NCBI RefSeq assembly: GCF_020179475.1
Contig: NZ_JAILXZ010000003.1
Coordinates: forward strand, 1 to 64,000
Direction of reading: 5' to 3'
DNA: 64,000 nt
Source: Novosphingobium huizhouense
Lineage (GTDB): Bacteria; Pseudomonadota; Alphaproteobacteria; Sphingomonadales; Sphingomonadaceae
The translations under genes were made by a program, and so were the position numbers. Positions 47,053 through 57,519 of the stretch are shown here, one piece after another (the first letter of the stretch is position 1; each line of letters opens with the position of its first letter). The notes beneath the pieces are model-generated. The model saw nothing but the letters and a program-made list of their open reading frames with translations. It ran no database searches and was not told where the DNA came from.

Positions 47053-48858
47053 ATGGAACGCAGACATTTTCTCGCCGGCACCGGCGCGCTCGGCATGATT
47101 GCGCTGGCGCGGCCGGGCCTGGCACTTGCTGCGGGCGACGCCGACGCAGCGCTGAACGCCCTGTTCGACCGCATCTTCAAGGACAGCATGGCGCTCTCGC
47201 CCGAGGGAGTGAGCTCGCTGGGACTCGACAAGGGCGAATGGGCGGGGATGAAGTCGCTGCTCGACGATCGCACCGAGGCGGGCGTGGCCGCCGGCGTGGC
47301 CCAGACCCAGCAGGCGCTGGCAGATCTTGCCAAGGTCGACCGCGCGGCGTTGTCGAGCGCCAGCCGGCTCAACCTCGACGTCGTGACCTATCAACTCGAA
47401 TCGCGCCTGGAGTCGCCGCGCCTTCATGTCGATTCGGTGCAGCGGCCCTATCGCCTCTACCAGCAGGGCGGGGCCTATTTCTCGCTGCCCGATTTTCTCG
47501 ACAGCCGGCACACCATCGAGACCGCGGCCGATGCCGAGGCCTATCTCGCCCGCCTCGCGCTGGTGGGCAAGGCGCTCGACGAGGACAGTGCCGAGCAGAA
47601 GGCGCAAAGCGCGCGCGGGCTGATAGCGCCGGGCTGGTCGCTCGACCTGACGCTCGGCCAGATGCAGAAGCTGCGCTCGGTTCCGGCTGCGCAAAACACC
47701 ATGGTCGCCTCGCTGGTGCGGCGGACAGCGGCCAAGGGTATTGCCGGCGACTGGCAGGCGCGCGCTGAGAAGATCGTGGCGGACAGCGTCTATCCCGCGC
47801 TCGACCGCCAGATCGCCCTGGTGCAGCAGCTGCGCGCGCAGACCCCGGCGGGTGACGGCGCATGGCGCCTGCAGAACGGCGATGCCGTCTACGCCGCCGC
47901 CTTGCGACAGGCGACCACGACCGAGTTCTCGCCCGAGCAGGTCCACAAGATCGGCCTCGAACAGGTGGCGGACCTGACCGCCAGGCTGGACGCCGTGCTC
48001 AAGGGTGCAGGCATGACCAAGGGCACCGTGGGCGAGCGGCTGGCTGCGCTGAACGCACGGCCGGACCAGCTCTATCCGGAAACGGACGAAGGCCGCGCCG
48101 CGCTGATCGCCAGCCTCAACGCCGGGGTGGCGCGGATGACGGGGCTCCTGCCCAAAGCCTTCGCGACGCTGCCTGGGCAGCCGCTCGAGATCCGCCGCGT
48201 TCCGGTGGAGATCCAGGACGGCGCGTCGAATGGCTATTACTACCGCGCCGCGCTCGATGGGTCGCGCCCCGCGATCTACTGGATCAACCTCAAGGAAGTG
48301 GCAGACTGGCCGAAGTATTCGCTGCCGTCGCTGACCTATCACGAGGGCGTGCCCGGCCATCACCTGCAGATCAGCATCGCGCAGACCTCGAAGGATATTC
48401 CGATGCTGCGCAAGATCGGCGGTTTCTCGGCCTATTCCGAAGGCTGGGCGCTCTATTCCGAGCAGCTCGCCGACGAGTTGGGCGGCTACGATGGGATCGA
48501 GAAGGCGGGCTACCTGCAGTCGTTCCTGTTCCGCGCGGCCCGTCTCGTCATCGACACGGGCCTCCACACCAAGCGGTGGAGCCGCGAGCAGGCGACCGAC
48601 TACATGGTCGCCACCACCGGCTTTGCCCGGCCGCGCAGCCAGCGCGAGGTCGAGCGCTATTGCACGATGATCGGGCAGGCGTGCAGCTACAAGATGGGCC
48701 ACATTGCCTGGCAGAGAGCGCGGGAAAAGGCGCAGAAGACGCTTGGGGCGAAGTTCGACATTCGCCAGTTCCACGAAGTGCTGCGCGAGGGCGCCATGCC
48801 GCTCTCCATCCTCGAGAAGCGCATCGACGAACGCACCGCGGCAGCGCTGAAGGCATAA
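47053..48858 (+). CDS. DUF885 hydrolase, copy 2
   Basis: A 601-residue paralogue of the preceding gene. It has the same Tat-like head (MERRHFLAGTGALG), the same YHEGVPGHHLQ metal-site motif and the EGWALYSEQLADELGGY stretch. Long segments align residue for residue with copy 1 (for example the region DGSRPAIYWINLK). That points to tandem duplication, since diverged. Its ATG lies 22 bases after the first stop. The pair is probably co-transcribed, and the differing residues may set different substrates. Confidence 0.88.
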   Translation: MERRHFLAGTGALGMIALARPGLALAAGDADAALNALFDRIFKDSMALSPEGVSSLGLDKGEWAGMKSLLDDRTEAGVAAGVAQTQQALADLAKVDRAALSSASRLNLDVVTYQLESRLESPRLHVDSVQRPYRLYQQGGAYFSLPDFLDSRHTIETAADAEAYLARLALVGKALDEDSAEQKAQSARGLIAPGWSLDLTLGQMQKLRSVPAAQNTMVASLVRRTAAKGIAGDWQARAEKIVADSVYPALDRQIALVQQLRAQTPAGDGAWRLQNGDAVYAAALRQATTTEFSPEQVHKIGLEQVADLTARLDAVLKGAGMTKGTVGERLAALNARPDQLYPETDEGRAALIASLNAGVARMTGLLPKAFATLPGQPLEIRRVPVEIQDGASNGYYYRAALDGSRPAIYWINLKEVADWPKYSLPSLTYHEGVPGHHLQISIAQTSKDIPMLRKIGGFSAYSEGWALYSEQLADELGGYDGIEKAGYLQSFLFRAARLVIDTGLHTKRWSREQATDYMVATTGFARPRSQREVERYCTMIGQACSYKMGHIAWQRAREKAQKTLGAKFDIRQFHEVLREGAMPLSILEKRIDERTAAALKA

Positions 48859-48867
48859 CGACGCGAT

Positions 48868-48892
48868 CCCCTCGCTTGCGCGGGGGAGGGGG
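48868..48892. repeat. Hairpin between converging genes
   Basis: CCCCTCGC pairs imperfectly with GCGGGGGAGGGG around a TTGC loop. It lies between the stops of DUF885 copy 2 and the ABC-F gene. No T-run is present, so terminator activity is uncertain. Confidence 0.4.
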
Positions 48893-48898
48893 CCGCTT

Positions 48899-50707
<1,809 letters not shown>

Positions 50708-50783
50708 AACCCGCAGCGCCTAGCTTGCCGGGGGCAGTGATGCAATCGCGCCACCTGCGGTGTGAACCTTGTTCGACAGCCCC

Positions 50784-50799
50784 ATTCAGAGCTTGTTCA
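50784..50799 (+). promoter_or_regulatory. Direct repeat resembling an OmpR-family operator
   Basis: ATTCA (50784-50788) and GTTCA (50795-50799) are 11 bases apart, one helical turn, about 30 bases before the PepSY gene. OmpR/PhoP-type response regulators bind such direct repeats, and one is encoded next door. A GTTCA half-site recurs at 51160-51164 ahead of the regulator gene. Confidence 0.4.
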
Positions 50800-50827
50800 A
50801 TGCGCAAACGATAGGCATCTCCGCATC

Positions 50828-51130
50828 ATGCATCGGAAAATGCCCCTGCTCGCGGCTGTTGCCGCGCTCGCTCTCCTGCCCGCCGGGCCCGCGCGCGCCG
50901 AGCCGCGTGGCGAACAGGACGAAGCGCGCCGCGACTTGCGCGCGGGTAACGTCCAGTCGCTGCGCGACATCGAACGGCGGGTCCTGCCGACCAAGCAGGG
51001 CATGCAGTACCTCGGCCCCGAATACGATCCGGCGGCGATGGCCTATCGGCTCAAGTTCATTCGCGACGGCCGGGTCGTGTTCGTCGACGTCGACGCGCGC
51101 ACCGGCAGGGTGTTGAGCGAATCACGCTGA
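50828..51130 (+). CDS. PepSY domain protein
   Basis: A 100-residue periplasmic protein with a signal peptide (LLAAVAALALLPAGPARA) and a PepSY-type domain (AMAYRLKFIRDGRVVFVDVDARTGRVL). ATG 50828 opens the frame; ATG 50840 also fits a signal peptide. PepSY proteins often sit beside two-component systems and modulate them or inhibit proteases. The response regulator follows by 119 bases. Confidence 0.85.
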   Translation: MHRKMPLLAAVAALALLPAGPARAEPRGEQDEARRDLRAGNVQSLRDIERRVLPTKQGMQYLGPEYDPAAMAYRLKFIRDGRVVFVDVDARTGRVLSESR

Positions 51131-51249
51131 ACGCGGCCGGTCCGGCCTGTTTCTTGACCGTTCAGGTTCTTGGGACCATCTAGCCCCTGACAACGTTTGG
51201 CGCACGAAGCTCCGCAGGCGGAGCGCAGCGCAAAAAGGGGCAACCGTAC

Positions 51250-51927
51250 ATGCGTATCCTGATCGTCGAGGACGAACCCACGCTCGGGCGACAGCTCAAG
51301 ACCACGCTCGAGCAGAACGGCTACGCGGTCGATCTGTCGGTCGATGGCGAGGACGGCCACTTCATGGGGTCGACCGAGGAATACGATGCGGTGATCCTCG
51401 ACCTCGGCCTGCCCGAAATCGACGGGCTGACCGTGCTGGGCATGTGGCGCAAGGAAGGCCGCAAGTTCCCGGTGCTGGTGCTCACCGCGCGCGACAGCTG
51501 GTCGGACAAGGTGGCCGGCCTCGATGCCGGCGCCGACGACTACCTCGCCAAGCCGTTCCAGACCGAGGAACTGATTGCCCGCCTGCGCGCGCTGATCCGT
51601 CGCGCCTCGGGCAATTCGTCGAGCGAGCTGATCGCCGGGGACGTGCGGCTGGATACCCGTTCGGGCCGCGTCACGCTCGACGGCGAGCCGGTCAAGCTGA
51701 CGGCGCAGGAATACAAGCTGCTGTCCTACCTGCTGCACCACAAGGGCAAGGTGGTCAGCCGCACCGAGTTGATCGAGCACATCTACGACCAGGACTTCGA
51801 CCGCGATTCGAACACGATCGAGGTCTTCGTCACGCGCATCCGCAAGAAGCTCGGACCCGACGTGATCACCACGATCCGGGGCCTTGGCTACAGCCTCGAC
51901 GACCCGGCGCTGCCGAAGCGAGGCTGA
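51250..51927 (+). CDS. OmpR/PhoP-type response regulator
   Basis: A 225-residue regulator. The receiver domain has phosphoacceptor D51 (VILDLGLP), T78 and K100 (AKPF). The C-terminal winged helix shows LTAQEYKLLSYLLHHKGKVV and TIEVFVTRIRKKLG. ATG 51250 is used. A possible promoter upstream (TTGACC at 51154-51159, CATCTA at 51177-51182, spacer 17) carries a GTTCA half-site in its spacer, which could give autoregulation. It is followed 30 bases on by its kinase. The type resembles PhoP/FeuP, but the signal is unknown. Confidence 0.94.
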   Translation: MRILIVEDEPTLGRQLKTTLEQNGYAVDLSVDGEDGHFMGSTEEYDAVILDLGLPEIDGLTVLGMWRKEGRKFPVLVLTARDSWSDKVAGLDAGADDYLAKPFQTEELIARLRALIRRASGNSSSELIAGDVRLDTRSGRVTLDGEPVKLTAQEYKLLSYLLHHKGKVVSRTELIEHIYDQDFDRDSNTIEVFVTRIRKKLGPDVITTIRGLGYSLDDPALPKRG

Positions 51928-51957
51928 GGGCAGGCACGCGGCGCCGCCCAGCCAGCG

Positions 51958-53367
51958 ATGGATACGCAACCCGCCGTCCAGAACGCGGTGACGCCCGGGC
52001 AAGCGAGCCCGGCACCGCACACCGGCTCGCTCGCCCGGCGCATGCTGCTGATCGCGTTCGCGTGGATCACGGTGCTGCTACTGGGCGGGGGCATCGCGCT
52101 CGACCGCACGCTGTCGGGCCTCGTCGTGCGCAATTTCGACGAGCAGCTCGGCTACATGCTCACCGCGATGGTCGCGTCGGCCGAGATCGGGCCCGACGGC
52201 GAAGTGTTCTTCAACCGGCCGCTTGGCGACCAACGATTCCTCGAGCCGAACTCGGGCCTCTACTGGCAGATTTCAGGGCAGGGGCACGAAGACTTCCCTT
52301 CTCGCTCGCTGTGGGATCGCACGCTCAAGCTCAAGAACGATCATTTCGACACCGAGCCGCACATCTACGATTCGGACCAGTTCGAAGGCGAACGGCTGCG
52401 CGTGATAGAGCGCAGCGTGATCCTGCCGGGCAGCAATACGCTTTGGCAGTTCTCGGTCGCCGCCAGCCGGGGCGAGATCGATGCGCAATTGCAGCGGATC
52501 CGGTCGATCCTGCTCTGGTCGTTCGTGGTGCTCGGGCTCGGCCTGATCGGCATGGCTTCGCTGCAGACCTACTACGGGCTTTCGCCGCTGCGCCGCGTCC
52601 GCCGGGCGATCCAGCACATGCGCGAAGGCGGCGCGGCGCGTGTCGACGAGCCGCTGCCGCTCGAAGTCCAGCCGCTCGTGGTCGAGCTCAACGGATTGCT
52701 CGAGCATTCGGAGCGACAGGCGGCCGAGGCGCGCACCCATGCCGGGAACCTGGCGCACGCGCTCAAGACGCCGTTGACGGTGGTGATGAACGCAGCGACC
52801 GCGCGGGCCGACGACCTGTCCGATACCGTCATCCGCGAGGCGGCGGTCATGCGGCGGCAGGTCGACCACCACCTCGCCCGCGCCCGCGCGGTCGGCCGCC
52901 GCGCCACCGGCCTGTCGCGCGCGCTGGTGTGGGAGAGCGTGGAGGCGGTCGAGCGCGCGGTATCGCGCCTCTATCCCAAGGTGCGCTTCGACATGGACGG
53001 CAACAAGGAGGCGCTTGTCGCGATCGAGCGGCAGGACCTCGACGAGATCCTCGGCAACCTGATCGAGAACGCCGCCAAGTACGGCGGTGGCTCGGTGTTC
53101 ATTACGGTCGATGCATCGCCGCTCGATGCCAAGTTCTGCGATATCTGGGTCGAGGACGACGGCCTCGGCATCCCGGAGGATGCGCGCGAGCGGATCTTCG
53201 ACCGCGGCGCGCGGCTCGATACCGGGAAGCCCGGGACCGGCCTCGGCCTCGCCATCGTGCGCGACGTCGCCGAGCTCTATGGCGGCTCGGTCACGCTCGG
53301 CGAAAGCGAGGATCTGGGCGGGCTGCTCACGACACTGCGCCTGCCCCGCAGCGCGGCGCCGCGCTGA
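51958..53367 (+). CDS. Sensor histidine kinase
   Basis: A 469-residue membrane kinase with helices at about 28-48 and 182-203, and a periplasmic sensor of roughly 130 residues between them. A HAMP-like linker (SPLRRVRRAIQHMREG) follows. The phosphoacceptor is H267 in NLAHALKTPLT, the N box is NLIENAAKYG, and the ATP lid is EDDGLGIPEDARERIF then GTGLGLAIVRDVAELYGG. It pairs with the regulator just upstream. The start lacks a good ribosome site, consistent with coupling to the upstream gene. Confidence 0.94.
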   Translation: MDTQPAVQNAVTPGQASPAPHTGSLARRMLLIAFAWITVLLLGGGIALDRTLSGLVVRNFDEQLGYMLTAMVASAEIGPDGEVFFNRPLGDQRFLEPNSGLYWQISGQGHEDFPSRSLWDRTLKLKNDHFDTEPHIYDSDQFEGERLRVIERSVILPGSNTLWQFSVAASRGEIDAQLQRIRSILLWSFVVLGLGLIGMASLQTYYGLSPLRRVRRAIQHMREGGAARVDEPLPLEVQPLVVELNGLLEHSERQAAEARTHAGNLAHALKTPLTVVMNAATARADDLSDTVIREAAVMRRQVDHHLARARAVGRRATGLSRALVWESVEAVERAVSRLYPKVRFDMDGNKEALVAIERQDLDEILGNLIENAAKYGGGSVFITVDASPLDAKFCDIWVEDDGLGIPEDARERIFDRGARLDTGKPGTGLGLAIVRDVAELYGGSVTLGESEDLGGLLTTLRLPRSAAPR

Positions 53368-53382
53368 GGCCGTCGTCGCGCG

Positions 53383-54279
53383 TCAGGCCCGCGGATGGGC
53401 GCTGCGATAGGCTTCGAGCAGCGTTGCGGCGTCGACCTTGGTGTAGATCTGCGTCGAGGACAGGCTCGCGTGGCCGAGCAGCTCCTGCAGCGACCGCAAG
53501 TCTGCGCCCGCGCCCAGCAGATGCGTCGCGAACGAATGGCGCAGCGCATGCGGGGTCGCCGTCGCCGGGAGACCGAGCGCGACTCGCGCGCGCGCAACGG
53601 CGCGCTGGATCATCGCCTGCGCGAGCGGTCCGCCCTTCGCGCCACGGAACAGCGGCTCGTTGCGGGCGAGCGGATAGGGTACGCGCGCGACGTAGTCATC
53701 GACCGCTGCACGCACCAGCGGCAGCAGCGGGACCACGCGCTCGCGGCCGCCCTTGCCACGTACCAGCAGCGTTTCGCCGAGCGGGAGGACACTCGCGGGC
53801 AGCGACAGCGCCTCGGCAATGCGCAGGCCCGCGCCGTAGAGCAGCAGCAGGACCGCGCGGTCGCGCGCGGCGATCCAGTCGTTCGCGGCGTCTTCGGCTA
53901 CCGTTGCCGCGAGCCCGACGGCCTCGTCCGGGGTGATCGGGCGGGGGAGGCCCTTCTTGATCCGTGGCCCGCGCAGGCGCGGCGCTCGCGCCTCGGGATC
54001 GCCGGCCTGCGCGCGGGCGAAGGCAAGGAAGGCGCGCAAGGCCGAGAGTTCGCGCGCGGCCGAGGCGTTGCCGATGCCGTCCGCGCGGCGCTTGCCGAGC
54101 TGCGTGCGCAAGGCAGCTGCTTCTAGCCCGGCCAGCGACGTCCAGGTCTGGCCGTCGGGAAGGGCGTCGAGCAAGCGGGCGGCGGTTGCATGATAGGCGC
54201 GCACGGTATGCGGCGAGCGACGGCGCGCGTGAACCAGATGGTCGTGCCAGGCGCGCAGGATGTCGCCGCGGTCGATCAT
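53383..54279 (-). CDS. xerC: Tyrosine recombinase XerC
   Basis: A 298-residue site-specific recombinase. The catalytic residues R153, K176, H244, R247, H270 and nucleophile Y279 are all present (GAGLRIAE, GKGGRERVVP, HALRHSFATHLL, LGHASLSSTQIYTK). It resolves chromosome dimers at dif with XerD. ATG 54279 overlaps the hemW stop. The housekeeping neighbourhood argues for XerC and against a mobile-element integrase. Confidence 0.92.
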   Translation of the reverse strand: MIDRGDILRAWHDHLVHARRRSPHTVRAYHATAARLLDALPDGQTWTSLAGLEAAALRTQLGKRRADGIGNASAARELSALRAFLAFARAQAGDPEARAPRLRGPRIKKGLPRPITPDEAVGLAATVAEDAANDWIAARDRAVLLLLYGAGLRIAEALSLPASVLPLGETLLVRGKGGRERVVPLLPLVRAAVDDYVARVPYPLARNEPLFRGAKGGPLAQAMIQRAVARARVALGLPATATPHALRHSFATHLLGAGADLRSLQELLGHASLSSTQIYTKVDAATLLEAYRSAHPRA

Positions 54280-55463
54280 GCGAGAAGGTCGGCCGCCACG
54301 AGCTCGCCGAGCAGCCCGTCGAGGACCGCCATTCCTGGCCCGGTCACGCGCAACACGCCTCCCGGATCGTCCACGTTGTCCTCGGTCGCAGGCGTTTCCT
54401 CGAGATATCCCATCTCGCGATAGAAACGCCGTTTTGCGCGATCGATCAACTGGTCCTCCGCGAGCTCGAAGCGCCGGGCCAGGGCGCGAGGACGAATGCC
54501 TTCGGCCAGGCGCAGGCCCATCATCACCGCCTCGGCCGCCTGTTCGCGATTGCCCAGTCCGCGTTCTTCGCAAAGACCCTGCCCGCGAGAGGCCACCGCA
54601 TCGAGGTAGTTCTCGGGCTTCTTGTGGCGCACCGTCGCAGCCCCGTTGCGCCGGCCATGGGCGCCAGGTCCGATGCCGACGTAGTCGCCATAGCGCCAGT
54701 AGGTCAGGTTATGGCGGCTCTCCTCGCCGGGGCGCGCGTGGTTGCTCACCTCGTAGGCGGGAAGCCCTGCGCTTGCGGTCATGTCGCGGGTGATCGCGAA
54801 CAGTTCCGCGGCCTCGTCGTCGTCCTGGGGGACCAGTTTTCCCTGCCGGACCAGCGTGGCGAACTGCGTGCCCGGCTCGATCGTCAGTTGATACAACGAC
54901 AGGTGGCCGGTGCCGAAGGCGAGCGCCTGCGCAAGTTCTTCCCGCCACGAGTCGGGCGACTGGCCGGGGCGCGCGTAGATCAGGTCGAAGCTCACGCGTC
55001 GAAACGCGGACTGTGCCAGATCGAGAGCTGCGAGGCTCTCCGCCACGCTGTGCATCCGGCCCAGAAAACCGAGAGTTTGGTCGTTGAGCGCTTGCAGACC
55101 GAGCGAGACGCGATTGACCCCGGCTCGTGCCAGATCGGAAAACTTGCCTGCTTCCACCGACGAGGGATTGGCTTCGAGCGTGATCTCCACGTCTTGGGTC
55201 AGCTTCCAGTAACTTCCTGCGCGGTCGATCAATTTTTCGACGAGCGCGGGCGGCATGAGCGATGGCGTTCCTCCCCCGAAGAAGATCGAGCCGATCTCCC
55301 GTCCTTCCGTCAATCCGGCTTCGAACGCCATATCGGTTAGTAAAGCCTGTTCCCAAGCGGCCTCGTCTAAATGCGAGCGGACATGGCTATTGAAATCGCA
55401 ATAGGGGCATTTCCTAAGACAGAAAGGCCAGTGTATGTAGAGGGCCAAAGACATCGGGCGCAT
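54276..55463 (-). CDS. hemW: Radical SAM protein HemW
   Basis: A 395-residue radical SAM protein with the CxxxCxxC cluster in CLRKCPYC, plus FFGGGTPSLM, EANPSS and RVSLGLQALND. HemW-type proteins bind heme and are thought to be heme chaperones; they are often misnamed coproporphyrinogen oxidases. ATG 55463 is used (a GTG three bases earlier and ATG 55454 are alternatives). It overlaps xerC by four bases. In many relatives hemW follows rdgB directly; here a CAP gene on the other strand lies between. Confidence 0.92.
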   Translation of the reverse strand: MRPMSLALYIHWPFCLRKCPYCDFNSHVRSHLDEAAWEQALLTDMAFEAGLTEGREIGSIFFGGGTPSLMPPALVEKLIDRAGSYWKLTQDVEITLEANPSSVEAGKFSDLARAGVNRVSLGLQALNDQTLGFLGRMHSVAESLAALDLAQSAFRRVSFDLIYARPGQSPDSWREELAQALAFGTGHLSLYQLTIEPGTQFATLVRQGKLVPQDDDEAAELFAITRDMTASAGLPAYEVSNHARPGEESRHNLTYWRYGDYVGIGPGAHGRRNGAATVRHKKPENYLDAVASRGQGLCEERGLGNREQAAEAVMMGLRLAEGIRPRALARRFELAEDQLIDRAKRRFYREMGYLEETPATEDNVDDPGGVLRVTGPGMAVLDGLLGELVAADLLA

Positions 55464-55499
55464 CACTTTGGTTGAATTCAGAGCCTGTCGGGAAACGAG

Positions 55500-56087
55500 A
55501 TGCGAGCGCTTGCTCGCGCCCGCGGTGGCGTACTTGTAATTTTTCTTTTAACGACAAGTATTTGCCCCGCTGTGGCGCGCGATAACATGACAGTCGGAGC
55601 TTCCCGCTCCGGTCCAGCTGCTTCCGCGGCCGCGTCGGCTGTCCCGGCCGATGACATTTCGCAGCAATTGCTCGATGCGCACAATGGCGAGCGGCTCCGC
55701 CTCGGCCTTCGTCCGCTCGCCTGGAGTGAAACCCTTGCTTCCGCCGCGCGCGAATGGGCCGAGCAGCTCGCGCGGATCGACGATCTGGAGCATTCCGACA
55801 ATTCCGATCGCAGCAACATGGGCGAGAACCTGTGGATGGGGACGAAGGGCGATTTTACGCCCGAGGAGATGGTCGACGGGTTCATCGATGAGCGCAAGGA
55901 CTTCACGCCGGGGACGTTTCCGGATGTGTCGCGCACCGGCGACTGGGCCGACGTCGGCCACTATACCCAGCTGATCTGGCCCGACACGAAACAGGTCGGC
56001 TGTGGCATCGCTCAGAACCGGCAGAGCGAAGTGCTGGTTTGCCGCTATTATCCTGCCGGCAATGTCGACGGGGAGCAGGTGCCTTAG
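55500..56087 (+). CDS. CAP (SCP/PR-1-like) domain secreted protein
   Basis: A 195-residue exported protein of the CAP superfamily. It has an N-terminal signal (GVLVIFLLTTSICPAVA), an alanine/serine-rich spacer and the CAP fold. The cavity residues are H98, E109 and H154, and the family signatures are GHYTQLIWPDTKQVGCG and VCRYYPAGN. ATG 55500 follows GGGAAACGAG. It lies on the opposite strand between hemW and rdgB, and its 3' end overlaps the rdgB stop by four bases. Its upstream DNA is AT-richer than the surroundings. The role is unknown; bacterial CAP proteins bind lipids or act on the envelope. Confidence 0.88.
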   Translation: MRALARARGGVLVIFLLTTSICPAVARDNMTVGASRSGPAASAAASAVPADDISQQLLDAHNGERLRLGLRPLAWSETLASAAREWAEQLARIDDLEHSDNSDRSNMGENLWMGTKGDFTPEEMVDGFIDERKDFTPGTFPDVSRTGDWADVGHYTQLIWPDTKQVGCGIAQNRQSEVLVCRYYPAGNVDGEQVP

Positions 56088-56707
56088 GCGAACTGCGCAG
56101 CGACGAGCTTTGCAAACGCATCGGCACGATGGCTGATCGCGTGCTTCTCGGCCGGATCGAGTTCGGCAAAGGTTCGGGTATCGCCCAGCGGTACGAAGAC
56201 CGGGTCGTAGCCGAAGCCCATCGTCCCGCGCGGCGGCCAGGTCAGGGTGCCTGCAGCGCGGCCCTCGTAGACGGCCTCTGCGCCATCGGGCCAAGCGATC
56301 GCCAGCGTGCAGGCGAACCAGCACTCGCGCGAGGCGGCGGGGCCCAGTTGGGCGAGACGGCCCTCGACCTTGCCCATCGCCATGTACCAGTTCCGTCCCG
56401 GTCCGCCCTCGAAGGGCGCCGCCTCAGCCCAGTCTGCGGTATAGACACCCGGCGCGCCGCCGAGTGCGGCGACGCACAGGCCCGAATCGTCGGCCAGCGC
56501 CGGCAGTTGCGCGGCGCGTGCCGCAGCATGCGCCTTGATCAGCGCGTTTTCCGCAAAGGTCGTGCCGGTCTCTGCGGGCTCGGGCAGTCCCAGATCGCCG
56601 GCCGAGATGCAGTCCATCCCGTAGGGCGCCAGCAGCGCCCTGATCTCGCCGAGTTTGCCCTTGTTGTGCGTGGCGATGACCAGCTTGCCCGGCGCGAGCC
56701 TGGTCAT
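56084..56707 (-). CDS. rdgB: XTP/dITP diphosphatase (RdgB/HAM1)
   Basis: A 207-residue house-cleaning pyrophosphatase that removes ITP and XTP from nucleotide pools. Motifs are [39 protein letters not shown] and the C-terminal [11 protein letters not shown] 56707 overlaps the rph stop (ATGA), so it is coupled to rph. Confidence 0.96.
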   Translation of the reverse strand: MTRLAPGKLVIATHNKGKLGEIRALLAPYGMDCISAGDLGLPEPAETGTTFAENALIKAHAAARAAQLPALADDSGLCVAALGGAPGVYTADWAEAAPFEGGPGRNWYMAMGKVEGRLAQLGPAASRECWFACTLAIAWPDGAEAVYEGRAAGTLTWPPRGTMGFGYDPVFVPLGDTRTFAELDPAEKHAISHRADAFAKLVAAQFA

Positions 56708-57420
56708 CGGGCGACGGCCTTTTCCTGCGCGGCGAAGATCTCGGCGCAACCCATGCGCGCAAGGCGCAGCAGGCGCAGCAGGCCTTCCTCGTCGTAGGTC
56801 GCGCCCTCGGCGGTGGCCTGAACCTCGGCGATGTGGCCGCCCTCGATCAGCACGAAGTTGGCGTCGGCGTCCGCCGAGGAATCCTCGACGTAGTCGAGGT
56901 CGAGCACCGGGGTTCCCTGGTGGATGCCGCAGGAAATTGCCGCGACCTTGCGCGTCAGCGGGTCTTCCTTGATCGCGCCGCTGTCGAGCAGCGATTGCAC
57001 CGCGAGCCGCAACGCCACCCACGCGCCCGAGATTGACGCGGTGCGGGTGCCGCCATCGGCCTGGATCACGTCGCAGTCGAGGGTGATCTGGCGCTCGCCG
57101 AGCTTCTTGAGGTCGGTCACGGCGCGCAACGAGCGGCCGATCAGGCGCTGAATTTCCTGCGTGCGGCCGGACTGCTTGCCCTTTGCGGCCTCGCGGCTGC
57201 CGCGCGTGTGGGTGGCGCGGGGCAGCATCGAGTATTCGGCCGTCACCCAGCCTTCGCCCTTGCCGCGCAGGAACGGCGGCACGCGCTCTTCGATCGAGGC
57301 GGTGACCAGCACCTTGGTGTCGCCGAAGCCGATCAGCACGGACCCTTCGGCGTGCTTGGTGAAGCCGGTCTCGATCGAGATGGCGCGCATTTCATCGGCG
57401 GCACGGCCGGAAGGTCGCAT
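56704..57420 (-). CDS. rph: Ribonuclease PH
   Basis: A 238-residue phosphorolytic 3'-5' exoribonuclease that trims tRNA 3' ends. Stretches include [65 protein letters not shown] and [17 protein letters not shown] 57420 is the usual start. It is the first gene of rph-rdgB and divergent from hrcA across 99 bases. Confidence 0.97.
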   Translation of the reverse strand: MRPSGRAADEMRAISIETGFTKHAEGSVLIGFGDTKVLVTASIEERVPPFLRGKGEGWVTAEYSMLPRATHTRGSREAAKGKQSGRTQEIQRLIGRSLRAVTDLKKLGERQITLDCDVIQADGGTRTASISGAWVALRLAVQSLLDSGAIKEDPLTRKVAAISCGIHQGTPVLDLDYVEDSSADADANFVLIEGGHIAEVQATAEGATYDEEGLLRLLRLARMGCAEIFAAQEKAVAR

Positions 57421-57480
57421 GGGGTGTTCCTCGCAAAGCACGGAGTGACGGAAATTGCGGCCAGCCTCTGGCGCATTGGT

Positions 57481-57508
57481 CTTGAGCCTGCAAGGGCCGT
57501 GGCTAAAT
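57481..57508 (+). promoter_or_regulatory. Putative RpoH promoter of hrcA-grpE
   Basis: CTTGAG (57481-57486), a 16-base spacer and CTAAAT (57503-57508) match the layout upstream of dnaK (60999-61026). Transcription would begin about 5 bases before ATG 57520, implying a nearly leaderless mRNA. Confidence 0.5.
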
Positions 57509-57519
57509 TGGACGATGCC

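Noticed and set aside
53383..54279. Tyrosine recombinase as the integrase of a genomic island
   Set aside because: It is coupled to hemW in a housekeeping neighbourhood and has XerC proportions; no attachment-site duplication was seen.
57421..57519. CIRCE element upstream of hrcA
   Set aside because: No TTAGCACTC-N9-GAGTGCTAA match, even loose, was found; a cacggagtg stretch is not an inverted repeat.
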